From contig NC_080540.1 in assembly GCF_028640845.1 (NCBI RefSeq), positions 132,088,420 through 132,152,419 of the forward strand: a DNA stretch of 64,000 nucleotides. Direction: 5' to 3'. Shown here in pieces: positions 58,601-64,000 of the stretch. The stretch comes from Ahaetulla prasina (Eukaryota; Chordata; Lepidosauria; Squamata; Colubridae). The notes beneath the pieces were generated by a model, which did not search any database, had not been told where the DNA came from, and was given only the letters and a program-made list of their open reading frames with translations. Position 1 is the stretch's first letter, and each line of letters opens with the position of its first letter. The translations under genes and the position numbers were made by a program.

Positions 58601-61600
58601 ATTTATCTGCCTCAAAGTCTCTCTTGAGTATGGTTGCCATCTTGTAAGGCAGGGGTCTCCAAACTTGACTAAGACTTGTGGACTTCAACTCCCAGAATTC
58701 CCCAGCCAGCGAAGTGAATTGGGGAATTCTGGGATTTGAGGTCCACAAGTCTTAAAGTTGCTAAGTTTGGAGACCCCTGTTGTAATGTCATGGGAAGAAG
58801 GAACCAAAAGTGTTTATTATAATAACCCTGGGGAAGAGAGAAGCCAGGGCTCTTTTCCTATGTCTGCTGTTCTCCCTTCCAGATACTGATAACAAGGAAC
58901 TTTCTTATTCATGTTCTCAACCAGAACAGGCTCAATTGATTCCCCAACGGATACTTATTCTACCATAGTGGTCCATCTGCCCACCATACAAAAGGTGCCA
59001 GGCTTTGACCTTCCTCGCCAGCATTGGTCAACTCTGAACAGGATCTGTACCCAACATGGTGTCTGCCAGGACTCACTGTTTAAGTGGGGTCTTGTCACTA
59101 TCCCTCAGTATGACTGTGGTGCTCCTCGACTAAATAGCCACCACACTGTGTCCAAATGTCCACCAAAAGCTTACACTGGCCCAATGTCTGATTTTTTCAA
59201 CATAGACCACTCTGTCCTTGAATGGCTGGGTGAACATTAACATTTGAACTACCATAAGTCCATGTATTTTCTATACGCTAAATAAATAAATAAATCTGCC
59301 CATGATTGAGTTGTAAGTTGTGTCACTCCGCTATCTCTAGCCATACATTGTAGACTGCCTAGAGTTGTGTCCACTATTAGTTACACTGTTCTATAGATTT
59401 TGGCTGTACCCTCTCTCAGGAACTTCTTTTCAATACCGTGAAAATTTGAAGAAAACTCACCAAGTGAAGGCCATAAAACTTGCCATTCCAAAGATTTTTA
59501 ATACTTGAAGAGCAGTAAATAAAACTAATTCCAAATGTGATTGAAATGTGGTTCAGTCAGGCTTTATATCCATATAGGCTACATTACAACTATGAGCTTA
59601 GTTGCAACCCCTTGACTCTCAGCCACTCAACTCACAAGCTGACTCCATAAACCCAGTTCCTATGGTCTACCAAAGAGCATTTGGGTGATCTCACTGTCTC
59701 TCTTTTCTGCCAGCCAACCAGGGTTCAACTTCTGGCTACTGATCTCCACCCTAATTGCTCTGACCTAGGCTTCCTTAGAAATTAAACAACACAAGCTTAG
59801 TCCCGGCAAATCTCTTTACTTCATACGGCTGTAAATTACTTTCATTTACAGTCCACAAGGCTTGATAAACTTTCAGAGGAAAGTTATCAACACCCACCTA
59901 TCTCACGTGGAACGCTGCCAAAGAGCTAATTTCCAGACGCAGGGCAAGGCCAAACTTGGCATAGAGTCACAAACAGAATTTTCAAATCTTGAATTGGTCA
60001 GATGAACTAATTGCTTCCTGCAAAAGCTCACGTCTCGTTCACTTCTCTTTTATGTCTTATGGGAGGGGCCAATCATCTCCAAGCCTTACTCCCAAGTCAA
60101 CCCTGTTTCCTTAATTGTTCCTGTCTCCTGGCAGCTCTGCGCATGCACGCACTGGGAACAGGCTCACGCTGTTCTTCTGCCTCACTGATGTCCGACTTCA
60201 GTGTCTTTGAAGGCAGAAAAAAACTACCAGATGGCCTTGGCCCTTTCTCTGCCTCCGACTTGTCCAAGCCTTCCCCAGACTCCAGGATTGGCCCATGTTC
60301 CTCCCCAATCTCCTCACTGTCCGAATCTGCTGCCAGCTCTGCTGGTGGGCCACAACACTAATGTTGTGCCTGTCCACCAGGGACATCTAGCTCACCACAT
60401 CCTCACTGGAAGTGTTGTCTGCCAGCTCTTGATATGGAAAGAAAGGCACTAGAAAAAACCACCTATAGTAATTTCTTTTAAAAGGTTCATTTTTTTAATT
60501 TTTGAATTGGGACATTTTGTACTGTAGAGTGAGAAAATGACACAGAATATTAAAAAATTGTCTCAAAGGTGAAAGAAGAATATTGCATCAAAAGAAAAAG
60601 TGAATTAACTTACTCTGACAGCTGCCAGTTTACACTGTTTTTCATCCAAGCAATCTCCAGCTACCTTCGCTAGTGTCGGATCCAAAGGGTTGTCTTTCAG
60701 ATCAAGCCATTTCAGGTTCTAAAAAGGAAATGCATGGAAAATCATGGAATCTTAATTTTCAGTTTTACTCTTTGGAAGCATTCTGAGCTGTGGTGGCGCA
60801 GTGGTTAGAATGCAGTACTGCAAGCTACTTCTGCTGAGTGCCAGCTGACTTCAGTTTGGCAGATCAAATCTCACCAGGCTCAAGCTTGACTCAGCCTTCC
60901 ATCCTTCTGAGGTCAATAAAATAAGGACTCAGATTGTTGGTGGCAATATGCTGGCTCTGTAAACCGTTTAGGGAGGGCTGTAAAGCACTGTGAGACAGAA
61001 TATAAATCTAAGTGCTATTGCTATTCTAATTAGTTCTGCCCTCAGTGTTTCGGAGAAAGAACAGTACACTAAATGCACCCTTATTTCTGGACAATGATAG
61101 AAAAATCTCCAATATGACCTAGGCTGAACCCAATCCAAGAGTTATAAAAGAACAGAAGTACCTTGAGTTGGGCAAAACTAACAGGCAAAGTAGCCAATCG
61201 ATTGTTCAGCAGATCCAAGTGTTGCAAGTTGATCAAGCGCCCAAAGTCTGATGGTAGATTCTGAAGCCGATTTTTGCTTAAATCCAATTTTACCAGATGG
61301 GTCAAGCTGCAGAACTCTGACTAGAACCCAAACATAAATAAAACACAAAACCATGCAATTTCTAGGAATAAGCCTAATTAAATTATTTCTGAGCAACGAT
61401 AGAGAGGACGGACCTGTTAGAAAACTGAGAAGTGATATCTAAGGCTGGAGATACAAAGACTTTAAAGGCCAGTTTCTCTCTTAAGCTATTTATAAAATGG
61501 GAACACAAACTTTCTTATCGTTCTCTGTTAGATCACAACTGGGACACATGTTTTCCCACCAGAAGATGTATTGGAATGTAGTGTGGAGTTGCAGGAGGAA

Positions 61601-62395
61601 GGGGCTTTTTCCCACAGGGCAAGGAGGCACTGGATCTTGGAAAGTCTGATAGGCAGGAAGAGGGTTAAGATGGCACTCCACTTAGCAGTTCACAGAATAT
61701 ATCTATGGCTATACAGATAGTTGCTTTAGTCTGGGAATATTCTGTTTGTAGGTGAACAATAATAAAGAAACTACTCAGAAATAACTCCACATGGTTTTCT
61801 TGGGACCTCACATGGAAATACACAATGCACCAAGCATGCTCTAAGGAAAAAAAAAGTCATTTTAAAAAAAAGACTATTATTTGAAGATCATACGATCTCA
61901 TTTGCAAATCTACACGAAGAACAAGTTTGGTACTGCCTAATGTCACCCTCACACTAATATCTGCTGGCATATTATAAAGCTGTATGTCATGTCTCTTCAT
62001 TATGAAATGAATGTGTACATAAAAAAAAATTAACTGCACATCCCTCCAACTTATTTGATATATGGGTTTGCATCACATTTTTAAGGCACATAAGCATGTT
62101 CGATTTGCTTAGTGTATTGCATGTATGCAGCTACTGTGATTTATAACCACAATTTATGGCTTAGAAACTCAATCTATAAATTATTTAGCACTGTCCTCTT
62201 CAGTGACTCTGGCATCCAATCATCAATGGCCTTATCTCAGAAAACAACAGCTAAAGCTCCTTTGATTTTACCACAGAAGACTGTGTTTAACATCAATAAT
62301 GAAAAGTTCCTCCAAGATATAAGGTTGAAACTCACCGGTAAAGTAGCAAGATTATTACAGGACAAATCCAAAACAGTTGCCTTTGGAAGTCCTGC
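51824..62395 (-). CDS. LRRC59: Leucine-rich repeat-containing protein 59, 5'-truncated by window edge
   Basis: Six coding exons (62395-62336, 61320-61162, 60718-60614, 56491-56419, 52959-52786 and 52065-51824) join in frame to 270 residues. The human protein has 307, so about 37-40 N-terminal residues (exon 1) lie beyond the right edge. LRRC59 is a tail-anchored ER and nuclear-envelope protein implicated in nuclear import of FGF1 and in ER ribosome binding. Visible parts in order: leucine-rich repeats ([46 protein letters not shown] and [13 protein letters not shown]), a Cys pair CLDEKQC, a long charged coiled coil ([20 protein letters not shown]), a C-terminal membrane segment ([19 protein letters not shown]) and a short luminal tail ending LQPNSQQ. 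It is convergent with EME1, as in mammals. Confidence 0.95.
52567..52604. repeat. (CT)n / CTTT microsatellite
   Basis: A tctctc run followed by tttc units within an LRRC59 intron. Confidence 0.8.
52786..52959 (-). CDS. LRRC59: LRRC59 exon 6 (coiled coil)
   Basis: Acceptor ttgtgtgcag, donor caaa|gtaaga, 174 bp. It encodes [19 protein letters not shown] and [16 protein letters not shown]. Confidence 0.95.
53247..53617. mobile_element. Palindromic 'gtagtcctcgacttacgacc' MITE in LRRC59 intron
   Basis: Left 'aagtagacctcaacttgtga' and right 'caagtcgaggactacctgta' ends with the diagnostic interior. Confidence 0.75.
53699..53975 (+). mobile_element. LINE 3'-end fragment with ATTCT/AGTCT tail
   Basis: 'atttatattgatattgttt' to 'ccaatcacacttggccaa' is the same 3' end as the LINE at 3.75 kb. 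The tail at 53876-53975 mixes ATTCT blocks with AGTCT blocks. Confidence 0.8.
53976..56418. other. LRRC59: LRRC59 intron, mostly unassigned
   Basis: Contains a (gagaggg)-type purine tract at 54975-55050. No other exon or transposon is recognised. Confidence 0.4.
56419..56491 (-). CDS. LRRC59: LRRC59 exon 5
   Basis: Acceptor gtctcgtag, donor cagg|gtaaat, 73 bp. It encodes [20 protein letters not shown]. Confidence 0.9.
56492..58200. other. LRRC59: LRRC59 intron, unassigned
   Basis: A small direct repeat (acacatatattagg units) is at about 56500-56560. The rest shows no gene or named repeat. Confidence 0.4.
58201..58397. mobile_element. hAT-like element ('ggggtccccaacccc')
   Basis: Left aaggggtccccaacccc (58209), right ttgaggaccactg (58389), flanks gtatatag / ttatatag (7 of 8). 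The family body ('aaaccaggctgcacaactgg') is recognisable. Confidence 0.7.
58642..58787. mobile_element. Palindromic hAT MITE
   Basis: The element at 58650-58779, caggggtctccaaac to gtttggagacccctg, has TSDs ttgtaagg / ttgtaatg. Confidence 0.85.
58800..59293 (+). pseudogene. LINE C-terminal fragment (zinc-knuckle-like)
   Basis: The frame at 58911-59240 reads [34 protein letters not shown] and [15 protein letters not shown]. This matches the Cys/His C-terminal region (C-x-C...H...C type) common in non-LTR retrotransposon proteins. One Cys position reads Tyr-Asp-Cys. It ends in an AAAT tail near 59290. Confidence 0.65.
59751..60362 (-). mobile_element. Solo LTR (602 bp) with 5-bp TSD in LRRC59 intron
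   Basis: The element at 59756-60357 begins (minus sense) tgttgtggcccaccagc and ends ggtcagagca, flanked by ctaat on both sides. A TATA-like gacataaaagag lies about half-way. Open frames across it are not genes. Orientation is the same as LRRC59. Confidence 0.8.
60614..60718 (-). CDS. LRRC59: LRRC59 exon 4
   Basis: Acceptor ccttttttag, donor gtcaga|gtaagt, 105 bp. It encodes [18 protein letters not shown] and [13 protein letters not shown]. Confidence 0.95.
60786..61027 (+). mobile_element. Sauria-type SINE
   Basis: Head 'gctgtggtggcgcagtggtt', tail 'ctaagtgctattgctat'. It lies between LRRC59 exons 3 and 4. Confidence 0.9.
61162..61320 (-). CDS. LRRC59: LRRC59 exon 3 (LRRs)
   Basis: Acceptor ggttctag, donor ctcaag|gtactt, 159 bp. 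It encodes two further repeats through VSFAQLK. Confidence 0.95.
61321..62335. other. LRRC59: LRRC59 intron 2, unassigned
   Basis: No repeat or extra exon is recognised. Confidence 0.4.
62336..62395 (-). CDS. LRRC59: LRRC59 exon 2 (first LRR)
   Basis: Acceptor ctttttcag, donor ttaccg|gtgagt, 60 bp. It encodes [19 protein letters not shown]. Confidence 0.9.
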
Positions 62396-63546
62396 CTGAA
62401 AAAGAGCCAAAGAATTAGAATTAAAAATTGTACCGTACATTTATTAACTGACAATAAATCACTGTAACCTTAATATTACATTGCGATACCAGAAACCTTC
62501 AGAATTTAATACTTTCTACAATATGGGCAAGCTTTCATTTTCATTAGATAGCAACATCCCAAAAATACTCATTTACCACACAGGTGGTTCACACTTAACC
62601 ACTATCCAACAATACTACACTCTGTTCTCAAAGTTACAACTGCCATACCGCCACCATCACCACCTGTGGTCATGTGATCACATGTGAACACACTTTGGAC
62701 ACTTGGCAAGCAGCTTGCATTACAACCAGTTGCAGCATCCCACATCATATAACCATTTTCAACATTTTTGCCAGTTTCTGGCAAAACTGCAGAAAATGCA
62801 CATTGAAGAGAATGGATTTACACATATTTGCTTAATGACTGTGGTGACTTGCTTTACAACCATAATAAAAACAGCTGCAAAATTGAATGAGGTCACATGG
62901 TGACCTCATTCTAATGGTTAGAATGACTGAGCATCAAAAATTCTAGGCTCAATTATGATAAGTAAGGATTACCTATATTATAGTTATGGCCTCGTCATAT
63001 TTTAATTTAGAATTCAATTATATCATTTAAATCCCATGAGATTTGTCAATGAATTAGAAATGGGACTTTTGGTTTTGTATTTTTTAAACCGAGCTATATG
63101 AGGCAATGGAAATCAGAAGTTGCTCACGTAACTGGAAATGCTTGTATAAACTATCATTCCTACATGCTCCACCTGATCATAAATATTTTCTTTTTATCAC
63201 TGTGCTTTCATGTGCCCTTTTCCATTATCCCACCTCCAGCCTGTTTAAAGACTGCTGTTTCCCATGGAAGGAAACAGGAATTTCAAGATAAACTGCTGAG
63301 AAGGGGATAGGACGCTTAATTCACCCCGCCTACTCCTATGAACTTGAGCAGAGCTTTAGTGATCACAAAATTTTACAAGATGGCAAAGCCACAGATTTCT
63401 CTTTGTATTATCTGGAGTTCCATAACCAGCTGAAAGATATGAAGCTTTAAGAAAACTAAACTTTTCTGAAGTTTGACAATCTAGAAGTTTCTACAAAATA
63501 AAAGGCAACAATACCTGAACAAGAAGAAACTTTCCCACAACCACAT
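62396..63546. other. LRRC59: LRRC59 intron 1 (partial)
   Basis: A decayed copy of the 'gtagtcctcgacttacgacc' MITE is probable at about 62620-62972. No first exon of LRRC59 was found, so it lies to the right of the window. Confidence 0.45.
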
Positions 63547-63631
63547 ACAAAAGATCCACATGATGGAAGTCAAGAGATTTCAGGGGAAATCTGAAATCTC
63601 TTGACCTGTTTCCATCATGTGCATCTTTTGT
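63547..63631. repeat. Imperfect palindrome next to L1 tail
   Basis: Left acaaaagatccacatgatgg (63547) and right ccatcatgtgcatcttttgt (63631), with inner gtcaagagatttcag / ctgaaatctcttgac, are inverted around a short gggaaat loop. The right arm has extra bases near 63606-63610. Confidence 0.85.
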
Positions 63632-64000
63632 TATTTATTTATTTATTTATTTTTTATTACTTTTTTTACAACAAACAAACAAACAAAAAAAATACATTAT
63701 TACACCCTTGTGCTATACATAAAAGGAAGATTTGGGTCTTCGGATATATCCTCATGATTGCCAAAATCCACGTTCTCGAGGTACAGGTACTGAAGCGTCC
63801 AATGTTCCAAGCGCAAAGTCCACAAATGGTTTCCAAGTCTTCCAGAAAATATCTTCTTTATACACACCACTTCTAATTTTAATATCACATGTCATTTTAT
63901 CATTTAAAGCTAATTTCCACATTTCAGAATTCCACTCTTCTATTCTAAAAATCACATCTAGTTTCCAATATCTAGCTATTATAATTCTACCTATTATAAT
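63632..64000 (-). pseudogene. L1 LINE ORF2 C-terminal fragment, cut by window edge
   Basis: In minus sense a frame ends near 63752 with WKLALNDKMTCDIKIRSG and FWKTWKPFVDFAL, the typical last part of L1 ORF2. It is followed by a short 3' UTR and an A-rich/TAAA tail at 63632-63660. The rest of the element lies outside the window. Confidence 0.75.

Noticed and set aside
58911..59240. Single-exon protein gene of 109 residues
   Set aside because: The sequence matches the C-terminal region of LINE proteins and ends in an AAAT tail, so it is a retrotransposon fragment.

Overview
The window is vertebrate nuclear DNA, almost certainly from a squamate reptile and probably a snake. It has split genes with canonical splice sites and no bacterial-style gene packing. 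It carries tRNA-derived Sauria-type SINEs and CR1/L2-group LINEs whose 3' ends run into ATTCT (AATAG) microsatellites. It also has many hAT-like MITEs with 8-bp target duplications, long GATA/TCTA arrays, and a MITE family of the form 'gtagtcct(c/t)(a/g)acttacgacc'. The species call is inference; the gene calls rest on translated exons.

Four protein-coding genes are supported. (1) A plus-strand gene with three visible 3' coding exons (7349-7450, 8763-8927, 20924-21070) encodes a tail rich in PY motifs (PPSY, LPSY, PPPY); I do not recognise it, and its 5' part is not found in the window. (2) MRPL27, mitochondrial ribosomal protein bL27m, is complete on the minus strand in four exons between 27752 and 37743 (150 aa). 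(3) EME1, the non-catalytic partner of MUS81, lies on the plus strand with eight coding exons between 42588 and 49854 (about 600 aa). (4) LRRC59, an ER/nuclear-envelope leucine-rich-repeat protein, lies on the minus strand with six coding exons between 51824 and 62395; its first exon is beyond the right edge. MRPL27 and EME1 are head to head across a CpG-rich segment near 37.5-37.95 kb, and EME1 and LRRC59 are tail to tail. MRPL27-EME1-LRRC59 is also the order on human chromosome 17q21, so this is a conserved syntenic block.

Most other sequence is transposon-derived. From left to right: a 177-bp tandem duplication (0.6-1.0 kb); nested CR1, hAT and LINE-tail insertions (1.9-2.7 kb); a decayed LINE of the Jockey group (3.7-5.9 kb); SINE and MITE clutter in the PY-gene introns; an unusually intact 936-codon LINE ORF (16.0-18.8 kb); two copies of another LINE 3' end (12.5-13.2 and 19.6-20.25 kb); a GATA-type array (20.3-20.55 kb); and an inverted CR1 of about 2.8 kb (23.35-26.2 kb). 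Further right are a solo LTR in MRPL27 intron 2 (32.66-33.18 kb), a pair of related LTR-like repeats in the presumed EME1 5' region (38.16-38.70 and 40.05-40.53 kb) with an inverted LINE copy between them, a solo LTR in an LRRC59 intron (59.76-60.36 kb), and an L1 3' end running off the right edge.

The most distinctive items outside known families are a 175-bp near-perfect palindrome at 13754-13928, a GC-AG intron in EME1 at 48759, a catalytic-site change in the long LINE ORF, a LINE and SINE sharing the same 3' tail, and the unidentified PY-motif gene. I found no CRISPR array, no functional tRNA or rRNA gene and no intact viral gene.
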